This document shows positions 45,723 through 54,504 of a DNA stretch of 64,000 bases, in pieces (position 1 is the first letter of the stretch; each line of letters opens with the position of its first letter). The DNA comes from Streptomyces barringtoniae. Its GTDB lineage: Bacteria; Actinomycetota; Actinomycetes; Streptomycetales; Streptomycetaceae. Under the pieces are notes generated by a model that searched no databases, was not told the origin of the DNA, and saw only the letters and a list, made by a program, of their open reading frames with translations. Position numbers and translations under genes: made by a program. The stretch lies in the NCBI RefSeq assembly GCF_020819595.1, contig NZ_JAJHNP010000008.1:186001-250000 (forward strand), given 5' to 3'.

Positions 45723-47432
45723 TCATGTGAACGGCACTATGTCCGGCGCTCCCAGCCTCGCCGCGTCCGCCGTCTGGTCGTCGGGCTGGAGCTGGGACTC
45801 GCGCTCGGCCTCCACCCGCTTCTCGTAGTGCTCCACCTCGCGCTCTATCTGGTCCTTGTCCCAGCCGAGGACCGGTGCCATCAGCTCGGCCGCCTCGCGG
45901 GCGCTGCGGGTGCCCCGGTCGAAGGTCTCGATGGAGATGCGGGTGCGGCGGGTGAGGACGTCGTCCAGGTGCCGGGCGCCCTCGTGCGAGGCGGCGTACG
46001 CCACCTCGGCGCGCAGATAGTCGTCGGCGCCCTGCAGGGGCCGGCCCAGCGCGGGATCGGCGGTGATGAGGTCCAGCAGTTCCTCGGCCAGGGAGCCGTA
46101 CCGGTTCAGCAGGTGTTCCACGCGGGCCACGTGCAGTCCGGCTCGGGCGGCGATCCGGGCGCGCGCGTTCCACAGCGCCTGGTACCCCTCCGCGCCCAGC
46201 AGCGGGGTCTCCTCCGTCACGCAGTCGGCGACCCGCGTGTCCAGGCCGTGCACCGCCGCGTCGACCGCGTCCTTGGCCATCACGCGGTAGGTGGTGTACT
46301 TGCCGCCCGCCACGACCACGAGTCCCGGCACCGGATGGGCGACCGTGTGCTCGCGGGACAGCTTGCTGGTGGCGTCGGACTCGCCGGCGAGGAGCGGACG
46401 CAGACCGGCGTACACCCCCTGCACGTCGTCGCGGCCGAGCGGCACCGCGAGCACCGAGTTGACGTGCTCCAGCAGGTAGTCGATGTCGGCGCTGGACGCG
46501 GCCGGATGGGCCTTGTCGAGGTTCCAGTCGGTGTCGGTGGTGCCGACGATCCAGTGCCGGCCCCAGGGGATGACGAACAGGACGGACTTCTCGGTGCGCA
46601 GGATCAGGCCGGTGCTGGAGTGGATGCGGTCCTTGGGCACGACCAGGTGGATGCCCTTGGAGGCGCGGACGTGGAACTGTCCCCGCTCCCCCACCATGGC
46701 CTGGGTGTCGTCGGTCCACACCCCGGTCGCGTTGACGATCTGCTTGGCGCGGATCTCGTACTCCCCGCCGCCCTCCAGGTCGTGCACCCGCGCACCGACC
46801 ACCCGCTCGCCCTCGCGCAGGAACCCGGTCACGCGTGCGCGGTTGGCCGCCTTCGCGCCGTAGGACGCCGCCGTGCGCACCAGCGTGGCCACGAAGCGGG
46901 CGTCGTCCATCTGGGCGTCGTAGTACTGCAGGGCGCCGACCAGGGCGTCCCGCTTCAGGCAGGGTGCGACGCGCAGGGCTTGACGGTGGGTCAGATGGCG
47001 GTGCAGGGGCAGGCCCCGGCCGTGGCCGCGGGCCATGGACATCCCGTCGTAGAGCGCGACGCCCGAGCCGGCGTAGAGCCGCTCCCAGCCCTTGTGCTGC
47101 AGGGGGTAGAGGAACGGCACCGGCTTGACCAGGTGCGGGGCGAGCCGCTCCAGGAGCAGTCCGCGCTCCTTCAGGGCCTCGCGGACGAGCGCGAAGTCGA
47201 GCATCTCCAGATAGCGCAGACCGCCGTGGATCAGCTTGCTGGACCGGCTGGAGGTGCCGGAGGCCCAGTCGCGGGCCTCGACCAGAGCGGTGGACAGGCC
47301 GCGTGTGACGGCGTCCAGAGCGGTGCCCGCGCCGACGACTCCGCCGCCGACCACCAGCACGTCCAGCTCCCGCTCCGCCATCGCCGCCAGTGCCTCGGCG
47401 CGCTGCGTCGGCCCCAGAGTCGCTGTCCTCAC
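45723..47432 (-). CDS. glpD: FAD-dependent glycerol-3-phosphate dehydrogenase
   Basis: A 569-residue membrane-associated flavoenzyme oxidising sn-glycerol 3-phosphate to dihydroxyacetone phosphate with electrons to quinone. The FAD fold is VLVVGGGVVGAGTALDA, near residue 25. The family signature follows (ASGTSSRSSKLIHGGLRYLE). WGRHWIVGTTDTDWN and GGKYTTYRVMAKDAVDAA complete the active site, and the C-terminal helical domain (LNRYGSLAEELLDLI) is intact. GTG 47432 has GGGAGG upstream. It is divergent from the nucleotide-sugar dehydrogenase homologue. Confidence 0.95.
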   Translation of the reverse strand: MRTATLGPTQRAEALAAMAERELDVLVVGGGVVGAGTALDAVTRGLSTALVEARDWASGTSSRSSKLIHGGLRYLEMLDFALVREALKERGLLLERLAPHLVKPVPFLYPLQHKGWERLYAGSGVALYDGMSMARGHGRGLPLHRHLTHRQALRVAPCLKRDALVGALQYYDAQMDDARFVATLVRTAASYGAKAANRARVTGFLREGERVVGARVHDLEGGGEYEIRAKQIVNATGVWTDDTQAMVGERGQFHVRASKGIHLVVPKDRIHSSTGLILRTEKSVLFVIPWGRHWIVGTTDTDWNLDKAHPAASSADIDYLLEHVNSVLAVPLGRDDVQGVYAGLRPLLAGESDATSKLSREHTVAHPVPGLVVVAGGKYTTYRVMAKDAVDAAVHGLDTRVADCVTEETPLLGAEGYQALWNARARIAARAGLHVARVEHLLNRYGSLAEELLDLITADPALGRPLQGADDYLRAEVAYAASHEGARHLDDVLTRRTRISIETFDRGTRSAREAAELMAPVLGWDKDQIEREVEHYEKRVEAERESQLQPDDQTADAARLGAPDIVPFT

Positions 47433-47710
47433 GCTGCCTCCCGCTGTCGCAGACTCGCTCGCGTGGGCCGCACCCGGTGGGCGAAGCCCGGTTCATCCCT
47501 CCTCCTGCCCAAATTCTGACCGGCTTGCCCGACTTCAGCCACCACGGGCTCCCAACCTGTGGACAACTCGCGCACAACCCTCGGAAGACACACGAACACA
47601 ATCACACATAACGGTCATATATGTACCTAGCCTGGCATAGCGCTCGCTCACGCTGTCCACAGCGATTGCGCAACTGTCCCGCTTCGGCTATTGGGAAGGA
47701 CGGCCCAGCC

Positions 47711-48919
47711 ATGCCCGCAGACCTCGCCGTCATCGGACTCGGCCCCTACGGTTTGCCGCTCGCCCAGGCCGCTGTCGCCGCGGGCATCCCCACCGTCGGT
47801 TATGCCACCGGCCCCGAGGCGGGCTCACTCAGCCCCGCCGAGCTGCGCCGGATGCTCTCCGCCGGCTTCCGGCCGGGCACCGACCCGGCCCAGCTCGGCC
47901 GGGTGCGCACCGCGGTGATCTGCGCGCCGACCCCGCGCGGCGCCGACGGCGGACTCGACCTCGGCCAGGTGGAGGCGGCCGCCCGCGCCCTCGCCCAGCG
48001 GCTGCGCCCGCACACCACCGTCATCCTGGAGTCGCCGGTGCTCCCCGGCACGACCGAGGAGTTCCTGCGCCCCCTGCTGGAGGAGGGCTCGGGGCTGCGC
48101 GCCGGCCGGGACTTCCACCTCGCCTACTCGCCCAGCCGGGTCGACCCCGGCAGCCGCGACCACGCCCCCGCCAACATCCCCAAGGTCATCGGCGGCCTCA
48201 CCCCGGCCTGCACCGAGTCGGCCGCCGCCTTCTACGGCCGGATCACCGACAAGGTGGTACGCGCGCGTGGACTGCGCGAGGCGGAGACCGTACAACTGCT
48301 GGAGACCAACTTCCGGCACGTCAACATCGCGCTCGTCAACGAGATGGCCGTGCTCTGTCATGAGCTGGGCGTCGATCTGTGGGACGTGATCCGGTGCGCC
48401 GAGACCAAGCCCTTCGGCTTCCAGGCCTTCCGGCCCGGGCCCGGCGTCGGCGGGCACGGCGTCCCGCAGGACCTGACCGGGCACGCCACCCGCACCCTGC
48501 GCATGGTGGAGCTGGCCCAGCAGGTCAACAGCCGGATGCCCCGGTACGTCGTCCAGCGCGCGGCCACCCTCCTCAACGAACACGGCAAGTCCGCCCGCGG
48601 CGCGCGCGTGCTGCTGCTCGGCGTCACCTACAAGCCCGATCTCGCCGATCTGCAGGGCACCCCGGCCCAGGAGATCGCGATCCGGCTGATGGAGCTGGGC
48701 GCCTCCGTCAGCTACCACGACCCGCTCGTGGCCTCCTGGAACGTCCTGGAGCGCCCGGTCCCCCGCGCGGACTCGCTCTACGACACCGCCGCCGAGGCCG
48801 ACCTGACGATCCTGCTCCAGCAGCACCGCACGTACGACCTGCAGGGCCTGTCGGTGAAGGCGCAGCTGCTGCTGGACACGCGCGGGGCCACGCCCACCGG
48901 GGCGGCACACCGGCTCTGA
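47711..48919 (+). CDS. UDP-sugar dehydrogenase homologue lacking the catalytic Cys
   Basis: A 402-residue member of the UDP-glucose/UDP-ManNAc dehydrogenase family. The N-terminal NAD fold (DLAVIGLGPYGLPLAQA), ESPVLPGTTEEFL, the central ETNFRHVNIALVNEMA helix and the C-terminal LLLGVTYKPDLADLQGTP are present. At the active site the usual GGHCxPxD reads GVGGHGVPQDLTG, so the essential Cys is Gly. The enzyme should not perform the normal two-step oxidation to a uronic acid; it may be a binding or regulatory protein, or use another mechanism. ATG 47711 has GGAAGG about 11 bases upstream. Confidence 0.82.
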   Translation: MPADLAVIGLGPYGLPLAQAAVAAGIPTVGYATGPEAGSLSPAELRRMLSAGFRPGTDPAQLGRVRTAVICAPTPRGADGGLDLGQVEAAARALAQRLRPHTTVILESPVLPGTTEEFLRPLLEEGSGLRAGRDFHLAYSPSRVDPGSRDHAPANIPKVIGGLTPACTESAAAFYGRITDKVVRARGLREAETVQLLETNFRHVNIALVNEMAVLCHELGVDLWDVIRCAETKPFGFQAFRPGPGVGGHGVPQDLTGHATRTLRMVELAQQVNSRMPRYVVQRAATLLNEHGKSARGARVLLLGVTYKPDLADLQGTPAQEIAIRLMELGASVSYHDPLVASWNVLERPVPRADSLYDTAAEADLTILLQQHRTYDLQGLSVKAQLLLDTRGATPTGAAHRL

Positions 48920-48940
48920 GCCGGTCACGAACGGAAAACG

Positions 48941-48973
48941 GCCGGGGGTGTTGTCGTCCCCGGCTGTTAGTCT
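48941..48973 (+). promoter_or_regulatory. Terminator overlapping a promoter
   Basis: GCCGGGG (48941-48947) pairs with CCCCGGC (48958-48964) to end the dehydrogenase mRNA. The same stretch holds TTGTCG (48951-48956) and TAGTCT (48968-48973). Their 17-base step equals that of the RecA-NDp damage promoter, but the GTG block is TCC, so damage control of the next gene is doubtful. Confidence 0.4.
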
Positions 48974-49072
48974 CCCCCGGACTCGCCGCACACACGTGCG
49001 CGGCGAGCGCACGTGCGCGGGCCTTCCGCATCCGTCCTTACAGTCGTGCTCCATCTCGGGGGGATTTCTGTC

Positions 49073-49636
49073 ATGAGCCAGTCAGCACCACCGCCGCAGC
49101 CGCCCACGTCCGGACCGGCCGACGGCAACCCGTACGCCCAGCAGGCCCCGGCCGGTGCGCCGTACCCGCCGCAGCCGGGCGCCCACGCGCCCCAGCCCGG
49201 CGCCTTCGCCGCACCGGTGCCGCCCGCACCGGCCCGGAACAACCTCGTCCTCGGCCTGGTCGCCGCGGTCGTCGCCGCCGTGGCCGCCGCCGCGCTCTAC
49301 GGCCTCATCATCGGCGCCACCAAGCACGAGATCGGCTACGCGGCCGTCGGCGTCGGCTTCGTCGTCGGTGTCGCTGCGGGCAAGGTCGGCGGCCGCAACC
49401 CCGTCCTCCCGATCGCCGCCGTCGTCCTGTCCCTGGCCTCCGTCTACTTCGGTCAGCTGGTGGGCGAGGCCATGATCGGCGCCAAGGCGACCGGCCTGAG
49501 CTTCTCCCAGGTCTTCTTCGACCACTTCGACATCGTCCAGAAGGCCTGGAAGGAAGAAGCCGACCCGCTGACCTTCCTCTTCTTCGGCATCGCCGGGTTC
49601 GCCGCGTTCTCCGGCACCAAGAAGGCCGCCGCGTAA
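49073..49636 (+). CDS. Membrane protein with Pro-rich N-terminus
   Basis: A 187-residue protein with about 55 Pro/Ala/Gln-rich residues (PPPQPPTSGPADGNPY), then three hydrophobic helices (LVLGLVAAVVAAVAAAALYGLI; IGYAAVGVGFVVGVAAGKVGG; PVLPIAAVVLSLASVYFGQLVG) and a final helix LTFLFFGIAGFAAF. Function unknown. ATG 49073 has GGGGGGA eight bases upstream. Confidence 0.78.
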   Translation: MSQSAPPPQPPTSGPADGNPYAQQAPAGAPYPPQPGAHAPQPGAFAAPVPPAPARNNLVLGLVAAVVAAVAAAALYGLIIGATKHEIGYAAVGVGFVVGVAAGKVGGRNPVLPIAAVVLSLASVYFGQLVGEAMIGAKATGLSFSQVFFDHFDIVQKAWKEEADPLTFLFFGIAGFAAFSGTKKAAA

Positions 49637-49653
49637 CGCCTTCGCGCAAACGG

Positions 49654-49687
49654 CAGGGCCCGGCCACCTCTCGGTGGCCGGGCCCTG
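49654..49687. terminator. Bidirectional terminator
   Basis: A perfect 15-bp stem (CAGGGCCCGGCCACC 49654-49668 with its complement 49673-49687) and a 4-base loop, between the convergent membrane protein and guaB3 genes. Confidence 0.85.
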
Positions 49688-49700
49688 TGCGTCGTACGCG

Positions 49701-50825
49701 TCAGCGGCGGTGCTGGCTGTCCGCGACGGTCACCTCGACCCGCTGGAACTCCTTCAGCTCGCTGTAGCCGGTCGTGGCCATCGCGCGGCGCAGGGCGCCG
49801 AAGAAGTTCATCGAGCCGTCCGGGGTGTGGGACGGGCCGGTGAGGATCTCCTCGATGGTGCCGACCGTGCCCAGGTCGACCTTCTGGCCGCGCGGCAGCT
49901 CCTCGTTGACCGCCTCCATGCCCCAGTGGTGGCCCTTGCCGGGCCCGTCCGTGGCGCGGGCCAGCGGGGAGCCCATCATCACCGCGTCGGCGCCGCAGGC
50001 GACCGCCTTCGGCAGGTCTCCGGACCAGCCGACACCGCCGTCCGCGATCACGTGCACGTACCGGCCGCCGGACTCGTCCATGTAGTCGCGGCGGGCCGCG
50101 GCCACGTCGGCGACGGCCGTGGCCATCGGCACCTGGATGCCCAGCACGTTGCGCGTGGTGTGGGCGGCGCCGCCGCCGAAGCCGACCAGGACGCCGGCCG
50201 CGCCGGTGCGCATCAGGTGCAGGGCCGCGGTGTAGGTGGCGCAGCCGCCGACGATCACCGGGACGTCCAGCTCGTAGATGAACTGCTTCAGGTTCAGCGG
50301 CTCGTGCGAGGACGACACGTGCTCCGCCGAGACCGTCGTACCGCGGATGACGAAGATGTCCACGCCCGCGTCCACGACCGCCTTGGAGAACTGGGCGGTG
50401 CGCTGCGGGGAGAGCGCGGCCGCCGTGACCACGCCGGAGTCGCGCACCTCCTTGATGCGCGCGCCGATCAGCTCCTCCTTGATGGGAGCCGCGTAGATCT
50501 CCTGCAGCCGGCGGGTCGCCCGCTCGACGGGCAGCTCGGCGATCTCGTCCAGCAGCGGCTGCGGGTCCTCGTACCGCGTCCACAGGCCCTCGAGGTTGAG
50601 CACGCCGAGGCCGCCGAGCTCACCGATGCGGATCGCGGTGGCCGGGGAGACGACGGAGTCCATGGGAGCGGCCAGGAAGGGCAGCTCGAAGCGGTAGGCG
50701 TCGATCTGCCAGGCGATCGAGACCTCCTTCGGGTCCCGCGTACGGCGGCTGGGGACGACGGCGATGTCGTCGAAGGCGTACGCCCTGCGGCCGCGCTTGC
50801 CGCGCCCGATCTCGATCTCAGTCAC
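49701..50825 (-). CDS. guaB3: GuaB3 family IMP dehydrogenase-related protein
   Basis: A 374-residue TIM-barrel protein related to IMP dehydrogenase but lacking the CBS insert. It has FDDIAVVPSRRTRDP at the start and the phosphate-binding loop IADGGVGWSGDLPKAVACGAD. The canonical catalytic loop GPGSICTT is replaced by VGGCATYTAALHLM. Actinobacteria keep this gene next to guaB. Cyanobacterial GuaB3 proteins have IMPDH activity, but the actinobacterial role is unsettled. GTG 50825 was taken for its canonical N-terminus (MTEIEIGRGKRGRRAYAFDD). It follows guaB by 159 bases. Confidence 0.92.
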   Translation of the reverse strand: MTEIEIGRGKRGRRAYAFDDIAVVPSRRTRDPKEVSIAWQIDAYRFELPFLAAPMDSVVSPATAIRIGELGGLGVLNLEGLWTRYEDPQPLLDEIAELPVERATRRLQEIYAAPIKEELIGARIKEVRDSGVVTAAALSPQRTAQFSKAVVDAGVDIFVIRGTTVSAEHVSSSHEPLNLKQFIYELDVPVIVGGCATYTAALHLMRTGAAGVLVGFGGGAAHTTRNVLGIQVPMATAVADVAAARRDYMDESGGRYVHVIADGGVGWSGDLPKAVACGADAVMMGSPLARATDGPGKGHHWGMEAVNEELPRGQKVDLGTVGTIEEILTGPSHTPDGSMNFFGALRRAMATTGYSELKEFQRVEVTVADSQHRR

Positions 50826-50907
50826 GTCTCTAGGCCTTTCCCTATGCGTTGCAGCGCCTTCCAGTATCGCCGACGGCTACGACAGAAGCCCTCCGCGGGG
50901 ACGACAA

Positions 50908-50935
50908 CGGCGGCCCCGGTGCTCCGGGACCGCCG
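50908..50935. terminator. Hairpin terminator after guaB
   Basis: A 12-bp stem with one mismatch (CGGCGGCCCCGG 50908-50919 / CCGGGACCGCCG 50924-50935) and a 4-base loop, between guaB and guaB3. Confidence 0.6.
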
Positions 50936-50984
50936 CTGCTCGGTCTTCACGCGCGCGTGGATGCGCGGTCGTACTGCCTGAGAG

Positions 50985-52493
50985 CTACTTCTTGCTGCTG
51001 TAGTTGGGCGCCTCGACCGTCATCTGGATGTCGTGCGGGTGGCTCTCCTTCAGGCCCGCCGAGGTGATCCGCACGAACCGGCCGCCCGCCTGCAGCTCGG
51101 GCACGGTCCTGCCGCCGACGTAGAACATCGACTGGCGCAGACCGCCGACCAGCTGGTGCACGACGGAGGACAGCGGGCCGCGGTAGGGCACCTGGCCCTC
51201 GATACCCTCGGGGATCAGCTGCTCGTCGGAGGCGACGCCCTCCTGGAAGTAGCGGTCCTTGGAGAAGGACCTGCGGTCGCCACGGGTCTGCATGGCGCCC
51301 AGCGAGCCCATGCCGCGGTACGACTTGAACTGCTTGCCGTTGATGAACAGCAGCTCGCCCGGGGACTCCTCGCAGCCCGCGAGGAGCGAGCCGAGCATGA
51401 CCGTGTCGGCGCCCGCGACCAGGGCCTTGGCGATGTCGCCGGAGTACTGCAGACCGCCGTCGCCGATGACCGGGACCCCGGCCTCCTTGGCCGCGAGCGC
51501 GGCCTCGTAGATCGCGGTGACCTGCGGGACGCCGACGCCGGCGACCACGCGCGTGGTGCAGATGGAGCCCGGTCCGACACCGACCTTGATGCCGTCGGCA
51601 CCCGCGTCGACCAGGGCCTGGGCGCCGTCGCGGGTGGCGATGTTGCCGCCGATGACGTCGACGCCCGAGGAGTTCGACTTGATCTTGGCGATCATGTCGC
51701 CGACCAGCCGGGAGTGGCCGTGCGCGGTGTCGACCACGATGAAGTCGACGCCCGCCTCGATCAGGGCCTGGGCGCGCTCGAAGGCGTCACCGGCCACGCC
51801 GACCGCCGCGCCGACCAGGAGACGGCCCTCGGCGTCCTTGGCGGCGTTCGGGTACTGCTCGGCCTTGACGAAGTCCTTGACGGTGATCAGGCCCTTGAGG
51901 ATGCCCGCGTCGTCGACCAGCGGCAGCTTCTCGATCTTGTGCTTGCGCAGCAGCTCCATGGCCTCCGGGCCGGAGATGCCGACCTTGCCGGTGACCAGCG
52001 GCATCGGCGTCATGACCTCGTGCACACGGCGGCCGCGGTCGCTCTCGAAGGCCATGTCACGGTTGGTGACGATGCCGAGGAGCCTCTTGTCGCCGTCGGT
52101 CACCGGGACGCCGCTGATGCGGAACCTGGCGCACAGCGCGTCGGCCTCGGCGAGCGTGGCGTCCGGGTGGATGGTGATGGGGTCGGTGACCATGCCGGAC
52201 TCGGAGCGCTTCACCAGGTCGACCTGGTTGGCCTGGTCCTCGATGGAGAGGTTGCGGTGCAGCACGCCGACGCCGCCCTGGCGGGCCATCGCGATGGCCA
52301 TGCGGGACTCGGTCACCTTGTCCATGGCCGCCGACAGCAGCGGGATGTTGACCCGCACGTTCTTGGAGACGTACGAGGCGGTGTCGATCTCGTCGGGTGC
52401 CATGTCCGACGGGCCCGGCAGCAGCAGCACGTCGTCGTAGGTCAGCCCGAGTGTCGCGAATTTTCCGGGCACTCCGTCGACGTTGGCAGTCAT
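50985..52493 (-). CDS. guaB: IMP dehydrogenase
   Basis: A 502-residue enzyme oxidising IMP to XMP with NAD, the rate-limiting step of GMP synthesis; its product feeds guaA at 26209. TIM barrel with YDDVLLLPGPSD at the start, two CBS motifs between about residues 110 and 225 (ITIHPDATLAEADALCARF; LPLVDDAGILKGLI), NAD-binding GGNIATRDGAQAL, catalytic Cys in GVGPGSICTTRVVAGVGV at about residue 318, and flap RGMGSLGAM. ATG 52493 gives the usual N-terminus. The promoter region has TTAGCAT about 45 bases upstream. Confidence 0.97.
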   Translation of the reverse strand: MTANVDGVPGKFATLGLTYDDVLLLPGPSDMAPDEIDTASYVSKNVRVNIPLLSAAMDKVTESRMAIAMARQGGVGVLHRNLSIEDQANQVDLVKRSESGMVTDPITIHPDATLAEADALCARFRISGVPVTDGDKRLLGIVTNRDMAFESDRGRRVHEVMTPMPLVTGKVGISGPEAMELLRKHKIEKLPLVDDAGILKGLITVKDFVKAEQYPNAAKDAEGRLLVGAAVGVAGDAFERAQALIEAGVDFIVVDTAHGHSRLVGDMIAKIKSNSSGVDVIGGNIATRDGAQALVDAGADGIKVGVGPGSICTTRVVAGVGVPQVTAIYEAALAAKEAGVPVIGDGGLQYSGDIAKALVAGADTVMLGSLLAGCEESPGELLFINGKQFKSYRGMGSLGAMQTRGDRRSFSKDRYFQEGVASDEQLIPEGIEGQVPYRGPLSSVVHQLVGGLRQSMFYVGGRTVPELQAGGRFVRITSAGLKESHPHDIQMTVEAPNYSSKK

Positions 52494-52657
52494 GACACCT
52501 TCCCCAAATGGCCTTGATCGGTGCGGATGTCCATGCTAACGGGAAGCATCGCTAGCAAATTCCACGGTACGGGGTGACTTCAGGCTTCGTATGTTCGTAC
52601 GGAAGCGGAAGCGTGCCTGCTCACCGAAGGGAGCTGCAGAGGCTTCTCACAAGGGTG

Positions 52658-53335
52658 TTACTGCTCGGCGAGCGCGCGCAGGCGGCTCAGTGCCCGGTGC
52701 TGGGCGACCCGGACCGCGCCGGGTGACATTCCCAACATCTGCCCCGTCTCCTCCGCGGTCAAGCCCACGGCGATGCGCAGCAGGAGCAGTTCGCGCTGGT
52801 TCTCGGGGAGGTTGGCCAGCAGCTTCTTGGCCCACTCGGCGTCGCTGCTGAGCAGGGCGCGCTCCTCGGGGCCGAGGGAGTCGTCGGGCCGTTCCGGCAT
52901 CTCGTCGGAGGGCACCGCCGTCGAACCCGGGTGGCGCATCGCGGCACGCTGCAGGTCGGCGACCTTGTGGGAGGCGATGGCGAAGACGAACGCCTCGAAG
53001 GGGCGGCCGGTGTCGCGGTAGCGGGGCAGCGCGAGCAGGACGGCGACGCAGACCTCCTGGGCGAGGTCCTCGACGAAGTGACGCGCGTCGCCGGGCAGCC
53101 GGGACAGCCGGGTGCGGCAATAGCGCAGCGCCAGCGGGTGGACATGGGCGAGCAGGTCGTGCGTGGCCTGCTGGTCCCCGTCGACGGCGCGATGGACGAG
53201 CGCACCGATCGCCCCGTGGGCCGTGCCCGCCTCGTCGTCGCGCATCGGTCCATGGTGCCTTGTGGCCGTCCGGTCCGTCGCATTGTGCTCGTGGTTGTGC
53301 ACTGAAGCGTTATGAGCAGGTGCGCCGGCACTCAT
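52658..53335 (-). CDS. shbA: ECF-like sigma factor resembling ShbA/SigD
   Basis: A 225-residue sigma-70 factor. Region 2 spans LVHRAVDGDQQATHDLLAHV to RPFEAFVFAIASHKVADLQRA, and region 4 spans NQRELLLLRIAVGLTAEETG to RVAQHRALSRLRAL. The N-terminal 30 residues are His/Asn-rich (NASVHNHEHN). Its place next to guaB, bldM and whiD matches ShbA of Streptomyces, which drives the principal sigma factor gene hrdB, and SigD near guaB2/whiB3/groEL1 in M. tuberculosis. No anti-sigma gene is adjacent. ATG 53335 has GGGAGG nine bases upstream; ATG 53245 would delete the His-rich leader. Confidence 0.82.
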   Translation of the reverse strand: MSAGAPAHNASVHNHEHNATDRTATRHHGPMRDDEAGTAHGAIGALVHRAVDGDQQATHDLLAHVHPLALRYCRTRLSRLPGDARHFVEDLAQEVCVAVLLALPRYRDTGRPFEAFVFAIASHKVADLQRAAMRHPGSTAVPSDEMPERPDDSLGPEERALLSSDAEWAKKLLANLPENQRELLLLRIAVGLTAEETGQMLGMSPGAVRVAQHRALSRLRALAEQ

Positions 53336-54504
53336 CTCCTGCGCCCTCCCCTTCCGCTCGACCGACTCGTCCCCGAGAGACTCCACATCTCAAGGATGCG
53401 GCATCCGCGCCGAAACGAGCAGCGCGCGCCCGCCAGGTCGACCCGTACGCCGCCCTCCGAAGCACCCTGCGAAGCCGTACGGCCGGGGCGCGGACGGCCC
53501 GGCCGTGTCCGTCCCCGGCCTCACCGGGCGGCGCCGACCACGGGTGTTGCCGGAGTGGATCTCCGTTCACGCGCCCGGCCGACCGCCTGCCGCCCGGCTC
53601 CTCGGGTGTGACCGGGTCCACCTCTCGACGGCGCATCACGGCCGCTTCCCCGGGCAACGGGAACCCCCGTCGGGGTCTTTCACCGGCACCCACCTCCCAG
53701 AGTCACCGGACCACCTCTTCGAGCGGACCGGGACCATGACCGGGACGCGTCGATTCGACACCGGAGCCGAGGCACGCACCCGTGCCCCGCGCAGGGGCGG
53801 CGCGCAGTGCATGGGGTGATCGTCGCCCACACGGCAATTCCGGGCAGGACGCGCCCGCCCGCGGCCGCAACGCACCGCTGGACAGCTGCGCAGGGCATGC
53901 CCGCCCAAGGCAGCCGCCCCCGCACCGGCGACCGTTCCACGCACAGCACACGGAAACTGCGCCCCGCAGGGCGATCGTCCACACCGCGCGCGACCGCGGT
54001 CGTCCCGCCACGCGCGGCAATGCTGCGCATGACACGCCCGCCCACGCCGCCACGCACCGCCGGACAGCTGCGCAGGACATGCCCGCCCGAGGCAGCCGCC
54101 CCTGCACCGGCGACCGTTCCGCGCGCAGCACACGGACGCCACGCCGCGCAGGGCGATCGTCCGCGCCACCCGCGGCGGCGCCGGACAGGACGTGCCCGTG
54201 CCGCAACGGAGCCGCAGTGCAGTTCCGCGTACGCGCGCGTGCCGGTGCCGCCTCGGGACCGACGGCGCCCCCGAAGGGCGCGCGCTCGTCCGGCACCGCG
54301 CGGGGCCGAGGCGCGGCGCTTCGGCGCCTGAGCCCCGTGCGGTGCCGTACGTGCGACGGGTTCGGTTCGGCAGTCGGCCCGGGGCTCCCCGAAGGGGCCG
54401 GTGAGACATTGCGCTGCTGCCCGGGGAGGCGGATATGCGTCCGGCTCCGGGAGTGGCACCCGGCGCCGGACCGGCCCCGCCCGCCCCGCAGGGCCGGGCA
54501 CCGT
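53336..54504. repeat. 1.2-kb gene-free region with 182-bp tandem repeats
   Basis: It lies upstream of the sigma factor gene and downstream of bldM. Two tandem copies of a 182-bp unit occupy about 53826-54189; 53881-53980 and 54063-54162 agree at about 90 of 100 positions (for example GACAGCTGCGCAGG and AGGGCGATCGTCC). A degenerate third start follows (54176-54210). Because 182 is not a multiple of three, the Cys/Arg-rich open frames on the - strand read each copy in a different frame and are not credible genes. Small hairpins near 54310-54400 may terminate bldM. Confidence 0.7.

Noticed and set aside
53636..54501. Overlapping Cys/Arg-rich - strand reading frames of 197-273 residues
   Set aside because: They read the two 182-bp repeat copies in different frames, lack start signals and have Arg/Cys/Ala-rich composition typical of GC-rich non-coding DNA.
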